From Streptomyces sp. PCS3-D2 (GTDB taxonomy: Bacteria > Actinomycetota > Actinomycetes > Streptomycetales > Streptomycetaceae), in contig NZ_CP097800.1 of assembly GCF_000612545.2 (NCBI RefSeq), forward strand, positions 6,168,501-6,232,500: a DNA stretch of 64,000 nucleotides, read 5' to 3'. The notes below the pieces were generated by a model. It was not told the DNA's origin, did no database searches, and was given only the letters and a program-made list of their open reading frames with translations. A program made the translations under genes and the position numbers. The stretch's first letter is position 1. Each line of letters starts with the position of its first letter. Shown piece after piece: positions 33,613 through 46,863 of this stretch.

Positions 33613-35047
33613 CAGTGTGGCAGAGCTGGCGGATTCTCTGCGGTCCGAGCTCAACCGCTACTCGGTGGGTGGAAAGCTGCCCTCCAGTCGGGCTTTGATC
33701 GAGCGCTACCGGGTCAGCCCCGTCACGGTCTCCCGGGCCCTGGCGCAGCTCGCTGCCGAGGGCCTCGTGGTCACCCGGCCGGGTGCCGGCGCCTTCCGCG
33801 CCGCCCCGCGGGCGGCGCTCCCCGCGGCCGGGGACACCTCCTGGCAGGAGGTCGCGCTCAGTGCCGAGGGGGCCGGTGACGTCGTCCCCCGCTCGGTGGA
33901 CGCCTCCGGGGTGCTGGCCTGTCTCGCCGCGCCGCCGCCGTCGGTGATCGCCCTCAACAGCGGCTACCTGCACGCCTCGATCCAGCCCGAACGGGCCATG
34001 GCCGCCGCGCTCGCCCGGGCCGGCCGGCGCCCGGGGGCCTGGGACCGGCCGCCCATGGAGGGGCTGCCCGAGCTCCGGGACTGGTTCGCCCGCGAGATCG
34101 GCGGGGCGGTCGGGGCCGCCGACGTCCTGGTGACCGCCGGCGGGCAGAGCGCGCTGACCACCGCCCTGCGGGCGCTGGCCCCGCCCGGTGCGCCGATCCT
34201 CGTGGAGTCGCCGACCTACCCCGGGCTGCTGGCCATCGCCCGGTCCTCCGGGTGCCGGCCGGTGCCCGTGCCGGTCGATGCCGAAGGGGTCCGGCCGGAA
34301 CTGCTGGCCGCCGCGTTCGAAGCGACCGGGGCGCGCGTGTTCGTCTGCCAGCCGCTCTTCCAGAACCCCACCGGCGCGGTGCTGGCGCCCGCGCGGCGGG
34401 CCGAGGTGCTGCGGATCGCGCGGGCCGCCGGGGCGTTCGTGGTCGAGGACGACTACGCCCGCGCCCTCGGGCACGACGACTCCGGGCCGCTGCCCGCGAC
34501 CCTGGCCGCCGAGGACCAGGACGGGGTGGTCGTGCACGTCAGGTCGCTGACCAAGGCCACCTCGCCCAGCCTGCGGGTCGGCGCGCTGGCCGCGCGGGGT
34601 CCGGTCGTGGACCGGCTGCGCGCCGTCCAGGTCGTCGACAGCTTCTTCGTGCCCCGGCCGCTCCAGGAGGCGGCCCTGGAGCTGGTCGGCGCACCCGCCT
34701 GGCCGCGCCACCTGCGCACGGTGGCCGCCGAACTGCGCCACCGGCGGGACGTGCTCGCCGGTGCGCTGCGGCGGGAGCTGCCCGGCTTGACCGTGGCCCA
34801 TCTGCCCTCGGGCGGCTACCAGCTGTGGGCCAGGATGGCCGGGGGCGGCGATGACGCGTCCTTCGCAGCCACGGCCCTGCGCGCCGGGGTCGCGGTGGCT
34901 CCTGGCCGCCCCTATTTCTGTGCCGAGCCGCCCGCCCCGTACGTGCGGCTGGGCTTCGCCGGGGTCTCCGGCCCGGGCGATCTGGTGGAGGCCGTCCAGC
35001 GGATGCGCGCGGGTCTGCGGGAGGAGGCGAGCGCTCCGGACGCTTGA
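33599..35047 (+). CDS. MocR-type regulator (GntR helix-turn-helix fused to aminotransferase)
   Basis: A 482-residue fusion. The N-terminal GntR winged helix (about 5-70, GGKLPSSRALIERYRVSPVT) leads by a linker to a fold-type I aminotransferase domain. The PLP lysine is Lys319 in RSLTKATSPSLRVG; FQNPTGAVL and VVEDDYAR are also family marks. Such regulators use PLP or an amino compound as effector. The start codon overlaps the divergent EamA gene start by two bases. GTG 33617 is an alternative start that would remove the overlap. It probably controls the transporter and itself. Confidence 0.88.
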   Translation: MYERSSVAELADSLRSELNRYSVGGKLPSSRALIERYRVSPVTVSRALAQLAAEGLVVTRPGAGAFRAAPRAALPAAGDTSWQEVALSAEGAGDVVPRSVDASGVLACLAAPPPSVIALNSGYLHASIQPERAMAAALARAGRRPGAWDRPPMEGLPELRDWFAREIGGAVGAADVLVTAGGQSALTTALRALAPPGAPILVESPTYPGLLAIARSSGCRPVPVPVDAEGVRPELLAAAFEATGARVFVCQPLFQNPTGAVLAPARRAEVLRIARAAGAFVVEDDYARALGHDDSGPLPATLAAEDQDGVVVHVRSLTKATSPSLRVGALAARGPVVDRLRAVQVVDSFFVPRPLQEAALELVGAPAWPRHLRTVAAELRHRRDVLAGALRRELPGLTVAHLPSGGYQLWARMAGGGDDASFAATALRAGVAVAPGRPYFCAEPPAPYVRLGFAGVSGPGDLVEAVQRMRAGLREEASAPDA

Positions 35048-35078
35048 CCCGCCGCCCCGCGCGGCCCACCATCGCCGC

Positions 35079-35654
35079 ATGCATGTTCGGGTTTCGCTGG
35101 TCGCCGCAGCCCGTAGTTCCCCGCTGCTCGCCGAGCGCTTCGACGACGACCGACCGCTGGACGGAGCCGGCTGGCGGGCGGTGGAGTCCGCCGCGCGCGG
35201 GCTCGTGCCCCTGGGTGCGGCCGAGCTGCGCTACTGCTCGCCGACCCCGCGCAGCCGGGCCACGGGCGAGGCCCTCGGGTACGCGCCGTTGGCCCAGCCG
35301 GCGCTGCGCGAGTGCGACATGGGCCGCTGGCGCGGGCTGACCCTCGCCGAGGTGACCGCCCGGGAGCCCGGGGCGGTGGACCAGTGGCTCGGCGACCCCT
35401 GGGCCGCCCCGCACGGAGGGGAGTCGCTGCTCGCCTTCATTGCCCGGATCGGCGGGTGGCTCGACACCCGGCCGGCGGACGACGGCGGCGCGATCGTGGC
35501 GGTGGCAGAGCCCTCCGTGGTCCGTGCCGCTCTCGTCTACGCCTTGAAGGCGCCCCCGCTGACCTACTGGAACGTGGACGTCCGGCCGCTGTCGACAGTG
35601 ACCCTCACGGGCTGCCCCGGCCAATGGCACCTGTGCCTGCAGGCCCCCGCGTGA
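35079..35654 (+). CDS. Histidine-phosphatase-family protein lacking the catalytic motif
   Basis: A 191-residue protein with the phosphoglycerate-mutase/histidine-phosphatase layout: YCSPTPRSRATGEALG corresponds to the SxxxRaxeTA segment, CDMGRWRGLT to the DfGxWeG segment, and GGESLLAFIARIGGWL to the GES loop. The nucleophile motif RHG is absent: the first strand reads VSLVAAARSSPL. The second catalytic His is also replaced (VAVAEPSVVRAAL instead of SHG). It is therefore probably a non-catalytic relative, perhaps a binding or regulatory protein. It begins 31 bases after the MocR gene and may share its transcript. Confidence 0.75.
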   Translation: MHVRVSLVAAARSSPLLAERFDDDRPLDGAGWRAVESAARGLVPLGAAELRYCSPTPRSRATGEALGYAPLAQPALRECDMGRWRGLTLAEVTAREPGAVDQWLGDPWAAPHGGESLLAFIARIGGWLDTRPADDGGAIVAVAEPSVVRAALVYALKAPPLTYWNVDVRPLSTVTLTGCPGQWHLCLQAPA

Positions 35655-35845
35655 CGGTCGTGTGACACCGGCCCGGCCCGGCCGGCTCCTGCGGCCCCGC
35701 CGGCGCCGCCGTGCGGGCGCCCGTCTCGTCGACGGGACCCGGCCGCGGCGCCGGCGGGGCCGCCGCGGTCCGGGCACCCGCCCCGTCCCCGGCATGATCG
35801 GCGCAATCGCCGCCGCGGCGCGGCCTTTCCTGCTAGACATCTTCC

Positions 35846-35875
35846 AGAGGGTGCCCTTCGCGCCCTTTCTTTCGG
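35846..35875 (+). terminator. Intrinsic terminator upstream of the argC promoter
   Basis: AGAGGGTGC (35846-35854) pairs with GCGCCCTTT (35860-35868) with two G-U pairs and loop CCTTC, followed by CTTTC. It would end the preceding transcript before the arginine promoter. Confidence 0.6.
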
Positions 35876-35903
35876 TGAGGGCCCTCCGCCGGGAGATCCA
35901 CCG

Positions 35904-38152
<2,249 letters not shown>

Positions 38153-38156
<4 letters not shown>

Positions 38157-39097
38157 GCGACGACAAGGCCGGCCAGCCCGGCACCTCCGGCGGCACCGCC
38201 CGCAAGCACACCGCCCTGCCCAAGGCGCAGATCCTCATCGAGGCCCTGCCCTGGCTCCGGCGCCACAACGGCAAGGTCGTCGTCATCAAGTTCGGCGGCA
38301 ACGCCATGGTCGACGAGGACCTCAAGGCCGCCTTCGCCCAGGACGTGGTCTTCCTGCACCAGGCCGGCCTCAAGCCGGTCGTGGTGCACGGCGGCGGCCC
38401 GCAGATCAACGCCCAGCTCGACAAGCAGGGCCTGGTCAGCGAGTTCAAGGCCGGACTGCGCGTGACGACCCCGGAGGCCATGGACGTCGTACGGATGGTC
38501 CTGGCCGGCCAGGTCCAGCGCGAGCTGGTCGGTCTGCTCAACCAGCACGGGCCGCTCGCCGTCGGCATGACCGGCGAGGACGCCCGCACCATCACCGCGA
38601 CCAAGCACAGCCCCCAGATCGACGGCGAGCTCATCGACATCGGCCGGGTCGGCGAGATCACCGCCGTCGACACCGGTGCCATCGAGGCGCTGCTGGCCGA
38701 CGGCCGCATCCCGGTCATCTCCTCCATCGCCGGGAGCGCCGACGACCATCACGTCTACAACGTCAACGCCGACACGGCGGCAGCGGCGCTCGCGGCCTCC
38801 CTCGGTGCCGAGACGCTGATGGTCCTCACTGACGTCGAGGGCCTCTACGCCGACTGGCCGAACAGCGACGAGGTCATCAGCCGGCTCACCGTCAGCGAGC
38901 TGGAGAAGCTGCTGCCCGAGCTGTCCAGCGGCATGGTGCCCAAGATGGAGGGCTGCCTGCACGCCGTGCGCGGCGGTGTCGGCACCGCCCGTGTCCTCGA
39001 CGGACGGGTTCCGCACTCGATCCTGCTGGAGATCTTCACGGACTCCGGCATCGGCACGATGGTCGTGCCCGACCAACATCCAGGGGGAGCAGCATGA
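38153..39097 (+). CDS. argB: Acetylglutamate kinase
   Basis: A 314-residue amino acid kinase for arginine step two. Motifs are [13 protein letters not shown] (ATP lysine), [13 protein letters not shown] (N-acetylglutamate site) and [20 protein letters not shown]. An N-terminal extension of about 30 residues includes an amphipathic helix ([18 protein letters not shown]) of the kind that lets arginine-inhibited NAG kinases form ring hexamers, so feedback inhibition by arginine is likely. It overlaps argJ and argD by ATGA on both sides. Confidence 0.96.
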
Positions 39098-40299
39098 CGA
39101 AGGGCACCGGCAACCAGGAGTACGGCGCCCGGTGGCAGGGCGCGCTGACCGACAACTACGGCACGCCCGCCGTCGCCCTCGTACGCGGCCGGGGCGCCCA
39201 GGTCTGGGACGCCGACGGCCGCCAGTACACCGACTTCGTCGGCGGGATCGCCGTCAACGCCCTCGGCCACGCCCACCCGGCGATCGTGGCGGCCGTGACC
39301 GAGCAGATCTCGACGCTCGGCCACGTCTCCAACCTCTTCGCCTCCGAGCCGGTCGTCGCGCTCGGCGAACGGCTGCTCCAGCTCTTCGGCCGCCCCGGCA
39401 AGGTCTTCTTCTGCAACTCCGGCGCCGAGACGATCGAGGCCGCCTTCAAGATCGGCCGGCTGACCGGGCGGACCCACATGGTCGCCACCGAGGGCGGCTT
39501 CCACGGCCGGACCATGGGCGCGCTCGCCCTCACCGGCCAGCCGAAGAAGCAGGAGCCCTTCGTGCCCCTGCCCGGCGACGTCACCCACGTCCCCTACGGC
39601 GACGCCGACGCCCTGCGGGCCGCCGTCACCGAGGAAACCGCGCTCGTCGTCATCGAGCCGATCCAGGGCGAGAACGGCGTCGTCGTGCCCCCGGCCGGAT
39701 ACCTGACGGCCGCCCGCGAGATCACCCGCGCCACCGGCACCCTGCTGGTCCTGGACGAGGTCCAGACCGGCATCGGCCGCTGCGGCCAGTGGTTCGAGCA
39801 CCAGGCCCACGAGGGCGTCGAGCCCGACATCGTCACCCTGGCGAAGGGGCTGGGCGGCGGCCTGCCGATCGGCGCCCTGGTCGCCTTCGGGGCCACCGCC
39901 GACCTGCTCCGGCCCGGGCAGCACGGCACCACCTTCGGCGGGAACCCGGTCGCCTGCGCGGCGGGCCTCGCCGTCATCGACACCATCGCCGCGCACGACC
40001 TGCTGGACGGGGTCAAGGCGCGGGGCGAGCAGCTGCGCGCGGGCATCGAGTCGGCGGAGCACCCGCTGGTGTCCCACGTCCGCGGCGCCGGACTGTTGCT
40101 GGGTATCGTGCTGACCGAGCCGATCGCAGCCGCGGTGCAGCAGGCGGCTCAGGACGCCGGCTTCCTGGTCAACGCGCCCGCCCCCGACGTCGTACGGCTC
40201 ATGCCCCCGTACGTGCTCACCGAGGCCGAGGCGGACGCGTTCGTCCGGGCGCTGCCCGGCATCCTTGACGCGAGCAGCGGGGACGGATCCGGAGAATGA
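39094..40299 (+). CDS. argD: Acetylornithine aminotransferase
   Basis: A 401-residue class III aminotransferase for arginine step four, converting the semialdehyde to N-acetylornithine with glutamate. The PLP site has Lys251 in [26 protein letters not shown] binds the pyridine ring, and [15 protein letters not shown] binds phosphate. It lies between argB (ATGA overlap) and argR (seven bases). Confidence 0.96.
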   Translation: MTKGTGNQEYGARWQGALTDNYGTPAVALVRGRGAQVWDADGRQYTDFVGGIAVNALGHAHPAIVAAVTEQISTLGHVSNLFASEPVVALGERLLQLFGRPGKVFFCNSGAETIEAAFKIGRLTGRTHMVATEGGFHGRTMGALALTGQPKKQEPFVPLPGDVTHVPYGDADALRAAVTEETALVVIEPIQGENGVVVPPAGYLTAAREITRATGTLLVLDEVQTGIGRCGQWFEHQAHEGVEPDIVTLAKGLGGGLPIGALVAFGATADLLRPGQHGTTFGGNPVACAAGLAVIDTIAAHDLLDGVKARGEQLRAGIESAEHPLVSHVRGAGLLLGIVLTEPIAAAVQQAAQDAGFLVNAPAPDVVRLMPPYVLTEAEADAFVRALPGILDASSGDGSGE

Positions 40300-40306
40300 G
40301 ACGACG

Positions 40307-40843
40307 ATGAGCCAGGCGCAGGACAACGAGCACGGCGGGCAGGCCGTCCCGCAGACCCGCACGGCGCGCCACCGCCGGATCGTGGACATCCTCAACCGGC
40401 AGCCGGTCCGCTCCCAGAGCCAGCTGGCCAAGCTGCTCGCCGACGACGGCCTGAGCGTCACCCAGGCGACGCTCTCCCGCGACCTCGACGAGCTGGGCGC
40501 GGTGAAGATCCGCAACACGGGCGGGGAGCTCATCTACGCCGTGCCCAGTGAGGGCGGCTTCCGCACCCCGCAGGCCCCGCTCGGCGAATCCGCGAAGGAG
40601 GAGCGCATGCGGCGCCTCTCCGGGGAACTGCTGATCTCGGCGGAGGCCTCCGCGAACCTCGTCGTCCTGCGCACCCCGCCGGGTGCGGCGCAGTTCCTGG
40701 CCTCGGCCATCGACCAGGCCGAACTCCGCGAGATCCTCGGCACCATCGCCGGCGACGACACCCTGATGCTGATCAGCCGTGACCCGGTGGGCGGCCAGGC
40801 CCTCGCCGACCACCTCCTGCGGCTGGCGCAGAAAGAGGGCTGA
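40307..40843 (+). CDS. argR: Arginine repressor
   Basis: A 178-residue ArgR. The N-terminal winged helix (about 19-85) contains [20 protein letters not shown] and [12 protein letters not shown]. The C-terminal oligomerisation domain contains the arginine-binding [14 protein letters not shown]. It represses arg genes as a hexamer with arginine; likely sites are at 35904-35941 and 42245-42282. ATG 40307 is favoured over an in-frame upstream start by conservation of the first residues; GGAG lies 12 bases before it. Confidence 0.95.
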   Translation: MSQAQDNEHGGQAVPQTRTARHRRIVDILNRQPVRSQSQLAKLLADDGLSVTQATLSRDLDELGAVKIRNTGGELIYAVPSEGGFRTPQAPLGESAKEERMRRLSGELLISAEASANLVVLRTPPGAAQFLASAIDQAELREILGTIAGDDTLMLISRDPVGGQALADHLLRLAQKEG

Positions 40844-40878
40844 GCGGGACGTTCGGGCCGGGCCGGGACCGACGCCGC

Positions 40879-41580
40879 CTAGTAGCGGGTGACCGCGAGC
40901 GGCCCGTCCTGCGTGCCGATGGCGATGTGCGGACGCCGGTCCGGATCCGCCCAGCGCAGGATCGCCCGCATGTCCCGCTCGGGCACCGACACGCAACCGG
41001 CCGTCGCTCCCTTGCCGTTGACGTGCAGGAAGATCCCGGCGCCCCGGCCGCGCACCGGGCGGTCGTAGTTGAAGGCGATCAGCAGTGCGTGCGCGTACTG
41101 CTGCTCGTAGCCGACCAGGTGCTCGGCCTCGCCCGGCGCGCAGTCCGCCGCCAGCGGCTCCACCCACCGGTTGTACGCCGCCGAGGCGTTGTCCTGGCAC
41201 CACCAGGACTCCGCGGTCACCCGCCGGTAGCGGTACTCCGTCCCGGCCGGCGCACGCCGGATCCCGAAGGCGTAGGGGAGCTCGTACAGGCCGGTCGGGG
41301 TGGTGCCGGTGCCCTGGATCCGGGTCGCACCCTCGGCCAGGCCGCCCGCCCCGAACCGGGCGGGCGCGCTCCCGGCCGCGTACCAGCGCCCGGCTCGCCG
41401 GTCCCACCAGGTCAGGCGGCCGGTCGTGGAGCCGGGCGCGGGCGCGACAGCGGTGATCAGCTGGCTGCCCCCGCCGGTGTCGGCGAGACGGTCGGGCAGG
41501 GGCCCGGACGGAGCCCCGGATCCGTGCGGGAGCAGGGCGGTGACGAGCAGTGAGCCCGTGACGAGAGCAGTACGCAGCAC
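40879..41580 (-). CDS. Secreted L,D-transpeptidase (YkuD) family protein
   Basis: A 233-residue exported protein. A short hydrophobic signal (1-22) precedes a YkuD-type catalytic region with His186 and Cys196 in FLHVNGKGATAGCVSVP, which matches HxnxxxxxxGCvs. It probably crosslinks or modifies peptidoglycan by 3-3 bonds, or is a related hydrolase. An internal Cys pair (WWCQDN and AADCAPGE) may form a disulphide. It separates argR from argH, transcribed against both. Confidence 0.83.
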   Translation of the reverse strand: MLRTALVTGSLLVTALLPHGSGAPSGPLPDRLADTGGGSQLITAVAPAPGSTTGRLTWWDRRAGRWYAAGSAPARFGAGGLAEGATRIQGTGTTPTGLYELPYAFGIRRAPAGTEYRYRRVTAESWWCQDNASAAYNRWVEPLAADCAPGEAEHLVGYEQQYAHALLIAFNYDRPVRGRGAGIFLHVNGKGATAGCVSVPERDMRAILRWADPDRRPHIAIGTQDGPLAVTRY

Positions 41581-41583
41581 ATG

Positions 41584-42165
41584 TCAGACGGTACGGGCAG
41601 GAAGGGGCAGGGGCAGCCCCGGCAGGCCGTCGAGGCTCGTCCCGATGTGATCCTTCTTCTCGCAGTACTCGGCGAACTCCTCGTCCGTCTTGCGGGCGAG
41701 GAACTCCGAATGGAGGGTGCGCTCACCCTGGTACTCCATGAGGGGGACGGCGTACCCGCACACGTCGGCGATCCGGCGGGCGTGCACCAGGATGACCGCC
41801 CGTGCGCCGGGCCCGTCGGCCTCGCCGAACAGCTCGATCAGTTCGGGCCAGCGCGGGTCGTCGCGGAAGACGGCCTCGCCCTCGCCGTGGATGCGGACGA
41901 TGTTCGGGGGCCCGCTGAAAGCGCACCACATGAGGGTGATCCGGCCGTTCTCCCGGATGTGGGCGATGGTCTCGGCGCCACTGCCGCCGAAGTCCAGGTA
42001 GGCGAGCCGCTGTTCGTCGATGACGACGAGGGTGCCGGCGCGGCCCTTGGGGGACAGGTTGACGTGGCCGTCACCCGAGAGCGGGGCGGTCGCGGTGAAG
42101 AAGACGGGCTGTTCCTCGATGAAGGTGCGCAGCCTGCCGTCTATGCGTTCGTAGATCTTTCCCAT
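41584..42165 (-). CDS. Pyridoxamine 5'-phosphate oxidase-family flavin protein
   Basis: A 193-residue split-barrel flavin-binding protein. Marks are FFTATAPLSGDGHVNLSPKG, AYLDFGGSGAETIAHIRENG and a C-terminal CGYAVPLMEYQGER. This family includes FMN/F420 oxidoreductases and pyridoxamine oxidase relatives; the specific reaction is unknown. ATG 42165 starts the conserved domain; the frame is open further but runs into the argH control region. It is next to the L,D-transpeptidase gene (three bases). Confidence 0.82.
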   Translation of the reverse strand: MGKIYERIDGRLRTFIEEQPVFFTATAPLSGDGHVNLSPKGRAGTLVVIDEQRLAYLDFGGSGAETIAHIRENGRITLMWCAFSGPPNIVRIHGEGEAVFRDDPRWPELIELFGEADGPGARAVILVHARRIADVCGYAVPLMEYQGERTLHSEFLARKTDEEFAEYCEKKDHIGTSLDGLPGLPLPLPARTV

Positions 42166-42244
42166 GGGCCGATTATCCGCCCACGACTGCGGTGCGGGTC
42201 GCAGGATTTCGGCTGCCCTGCTCGCCGATGCGTGCGGGCGCGCC

Positions 42245-43951
<1,707 letters not shown>

Positions 43952-44035
43952 CCATCCCCACAGTCCCCGCCGCCCTGCGGCCCGCACGCCCGCCGACCCG
44001 GGTCCGGGCCTGTACGTCCGCACGCGGCGGAACCC

Positions 44036-44078
44036 CCGGAGGGGCGGCGGGAGCCCGGTGCTCCCGCCGCCCCTCCGG
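44036..44078. terminator. Bidirectional terminator between argH and HAD gene
   Basis: CCGGAGGGGCGGCGGGAGC (44036-44054) and its exact complement (44060-44078) form a 19-pair stem around a five-base loop. Confidence 0.85.
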
Positions 44079-44125
44079 CGCGTCCGCCACCGACCCGGTC
44101 CGCATCGGCCGCCCGGTGTTCCGCG

Positions 44126-44635
44126 TCACGCGGCCCAGTTCGCCAGGGCGTCGAAGTCCTCCCGCACCAGGCCGATCTGCTCGTCGACGCGCATCAGCAG
44201 GGTCCGCGCCGGGTGGTGGCGGTCGACCCACTCGCGGTCCATCGCCGTGATGTCGTCGTCGATCCAGGCGAAAGGCCGCTCGCCCGCATACTCCAGGATG
44301 TACTGGGTCTTCCAGAAGGTGCCGGCCGGCGCCCGGCCGTGCATCACCGGCCAGTCGACGAACGGAAGCCGGGGCAGGCCCAGAAGAGGGCCTATCCAGT
44401 CGTTGGCCTCGTCCTTCCAGGTGGTCGCCCAGACCAGCTCGTACGCTCTCGCGAGCGCGATCAGCTCCGGGCCGTGGCCGTGGTTCAGCCAGACCCGCAG
44501 CGGCTTCGCGCGTTCCTTCTCGGACCAGCCCGTCGGCCGCATCCGGTGGGTGGAGTACCCCGCGGGGCGGCGCTGGGCCCGGGCCGCGTAGGGGTTCAGG
44601 GGGCCGTCCACGTCGATCAGCAGCAGTGGCTTCAT
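44126..44635 (-). CDS. Small HAD-domain protein
   Basis: A 169-residue cytoplasmic HAD-like protein. Motif I is LLIDVDGPLNP with Asp8 and Asp10; VWATTWKDEAN is a probable motif II (Thr), and FAWIDDDITAMD supplies the motif IV aspartates. No cap domain is visible. It belongs to a family common in Streptomyces whose substrate is unknown. It is convergent with argH. Confidence 0.78.
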   Translation of the reverse strand: MKPLLLIDVDGPLNPYAARAQRRPAGYSTHRMRPTGWSEKERAKPLRVWLNHGHGPELIALARAYELVWATTWKDEANDWIGPLLGLPRLPFVDWPVMHGRAPAGTFWKTQYILEYAGERPFAWIDDDITAMDREWVDRHHPARTLLMRVDEQIGLVREDFDALANWAA

Positions 44636-44686
44636 CGCGGCAGGATTCCGTTCCGGATGCCCGCAGGCATTCCATTTTTCTCTGAG

Positions 44687-44724
44687 TGAGACGTTGGCGT
44701 CTCAATTGGGGTACACTTGTCTCA
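44687..44724 (+). promoter_or_regulatory. TetR operator and probable leaderless promoter
   Basis: TGAGAC-6-GTCTCA (44687-44704) is a perfect dyad. A third half-site GTCTCA (44719-44724) runs into the ATG of the TetR gene. A -10-like TACACT is at 44712-44717, so transcription would start at about the ATG. Confidence 0.65.
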
Positions 44725-45275
44725 TGGCCATGGATCGTGACCAGGTGCTCCGCGATGCGGCCGCCCTGCTCTCCCGCAAATCGACCGCCACGATGGACGA
44801 GGTCGCCCGCGCCGCCGGAATCGGGCGCGCCACCCTCCACCGGCACTTCGCCGGACGTGACGCCCTCGTACGCGCCCTCGAAGATCTCGGCATCCGGGAG
44901 TTCGAAGTGGCGTTCGACAACGCCCGCCTCGACGAGGGCACCGCGGTGGAGGCGCTCCGGCGCCTCGTCGCCGAGGCCGAGCCCAACGCCGAGCTGCTGG
45001 CCTTCCTCGTCACCGAGAACCAGCTGTTCGAGGGCGACGAGGTCAACGAGGGCTGGGCCCGGCTCGACGCCCGGGTCACCGCCCTGTTCCGGCGCGGCCA
45101 GGAAGAGGGCGACATCCGCATCGACCTGAGCCCCGCCTGGCTCACCGAGGCCCTCTACGGCCTCATCGGCAGCTGCGCCTGGGCCGTCATGGACGGCCGG
45201 GTCGCCGCGAAGGACTTCCAGTACATGATCACCGAGCTGCTGCTCGGTGGCGCCCGACGGAGTGTGGAGAAATGA
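44724..45275 (+). CDS. TetR-family transcriptional regulator
   Basis: A 183-residue repressor. The N-terminal helix-turn-helix (about 8-52) reads TMDEVARAAGIGRATLHRHF; the C-terminal helical domain binds an inducer. It is coupled to the MFS exporter by an ATGA overlap, so it most likely controls export of a toxic compound and itself through the palindrome at 44687-44704. ATG 44724 is preferred over 44694 because the latter would place codons in the operator. Confidence 0.88.
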   Translation: MAMDRDQVLRDAAALLSRKSTATMDEVARAAGIGRATLHRHFAGRDALVRALEDLGIREFEVAFDNARLDEGTAVEALRRLVAEAEPNAELLAFLVTENQLFEGDEVNEGWARLDARVTALFRRGQEEGDIRIDLSPAWLTEALYGLIGSCAWAVMDGRVAAKDFQYMITELLLGGARRSVEK

Positions 45276-46816
45276 GTCGTACCGAACAGCTGGCGCGTCG
45301 GACGGGGGTGGAGGAAAGGAGCCGCGGACGCTGGCTCGCGCTCTCCGTGCTCGTCCTGGCCGTGCTGCTCGTCGCGGTCGACGCCACGGTCCTCGGCCTG
45401 GCCACGCCCTCACTCAGCGAAGACCTCAAGCCCTCCGGCACCCAGCTGCTGTGGATCGGCGACATCTACTCCTTCGTCATCGCCGGACTCCTGGTGTCCA
45501 TGGGCTCCCTCGGGGACCGCATAGGCCGCAAGAAGCTGCTCCTCGCCGGCGCCACCGCCTTCGGCGCCGTCTCGGTCCTGAACGCCTACGCCACCAGTCC
45601 CGAGATGATGATCGTCGCCCGCGCCCTGCTCGGCGTGGCCGGTGCCACCCTGATGCCGTCCACCCTCGCGCTGATCCGCAACATCTTCACCGACCCGCGG
45701 GAGCGCAGTCTCGCCATCGGCATCTGGGGCGCCACCGCCTCGGCCGGAGCGGCCATCGGCCCGGTCGTCGGCGGAGCCCTCCTCCAGCACTTCTGGTGGG
45801 GCTCGGTCTTCCTCATCAACCTCCCCGTGATGATCGCCCTGGTCCTCGTCGGGATCAAGCTGCTTCCCGAGTCCCGGAACCCGGTCGCCGGCCCCTGGGA
45901 CCTGCTCAGCGTCGGCCTGTCCCTCGTCGGCGTCATCGGCGTGGTCTACGCCGTCAAGGAAGCCGCCACGCACGGCATGACCTGGGAGGTCGCGGTCGCC
46001 GCGATCCTCGGCGCCGGCGCCCTCTACGCTTTCGTCCGCCGCCAGTTCACCCTGCCGTCCCCGCTCCTCGACATGCGGCTCTTCCGGCACCGCGGCTTCT
46101 CCGGCGCCGTCCTCGCCGACCTGCTCACCGTCTTCGGCCTGTCCGGACTGGTCTTCTTCCTCTCCCAGTTCCTCCAGCTCGTCCAGGACCGCGGCCCGCT
46201 CGAGGCAGGCCTGGCCGAACTGCCCGCCGCCATCGGCGCGGTGGTCACCGGGCTGGTCGCGGGCCGGTACGCCCGCAGGTACTCGGTGCGCTCCGTGGTG
46301 ACCGGCGGCCTCGCCGCCATCGGCGCCGCACTGGCCGTCCTGACCATGATTCACAAGGAGAGCGGATACCCGCTGCTCGGCGCGGCCCTGCTCGTCGTCG
46401 GCCTCGGCGCCGGCTTCTCCTTCACCGTCACCGCCGACGTGATCCTCTCCAGCGTGCCCAAGGAGCAGGCCGGATCGGCCTCCGCCGTCTCCGAGACGGC
46501 GTACGAGCTGGGTGCCGCCCTCGGTATCGCCCTGCTCGGCTCCATCGTCACCGGCGTCTACCAGGGCTTCACCGCCCCGGCCTCCGTCAGCGGACCCGTC
46601 GCCGACGCCGCGCACGAGTCCCTCGGCGGGGCCGTCGAGGCTGCCGGGGCACTGGACCCGCAGACCGCCGCCCACATGGTCGGAGCCGCCCAGGACGCCT
46701 TTGTCGACGGCCTGAGGCTGGCCTCCGGAGCCGGCGCGGCCGTCCTGCTGGCCACCGCCGTGGCCGCCTGGTTCCTGCTCAGGGGCCAGCGGCTCCAGGA
46801 GAGCGTCGAGCACTGA
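45272..46816 (+). CDS. MFS drug exporter, DHA2 (14-helix) type
   Basis: A 514-residue major facilitator with about fourteen membrane segments, EmrB/QacA-like. Motif A is GSLGDRIGRKKLLLAG, and motif C in helix 5 is GATASAGAAIGPVVGGALLQ. It probably exports a drug or metabolite in exchange for protons. It overlaps the TetR gene start-to-stop and shares its promoter. Confidence 0.9.
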   Translation: MSRTEQLARRTGVEERSRGRWLALSVLVLAVLLVAVDATVLGLATPSLSEDLKPSGTQLLWIGDIYSFVIAGLLVSMGSLGDRIGRKKLLLAGATAFGAVSVLNAYATSPEMMIVARALLGVAGATLMPSTLALIRNIFTDPRERSLAIGIWGATASAGAAIGPVVGGALLQHFWWGSVFLINLPVMIALVLVGIKLLPESRNPVAGPWDLLSVGLSLVGVIGVVYAVKEAATHGMTWEVAVAAILGAGALYAFVRRQFTLPSPLLDMRLFRHRGFSGAVLADLLTVFGLSGLVFFLSQFLQLVQDRGPLEAGLAELPAAIGAVVTGLVAGRYARRYSVRSVVTGGLAAIGAALAVLTMIHKESGYPLLGAALLVVGLGAGFSFTVTADVILSSVPKEQAGSASAVSETAYELGAALGIALLGSIVTGVYQGFTAPASVSGPVADAAHESLGGAVEAAGALDPQTAAHMVGAAQDAFVDGLRLASGAGAAVLLATAVAAWFLLRGQRLQESVEH

Positions 46817-46863
46817 CCCGACGCCGCGTCAAGAGAGGGTGTCCCGGCCCTGGTTGACAGCCC

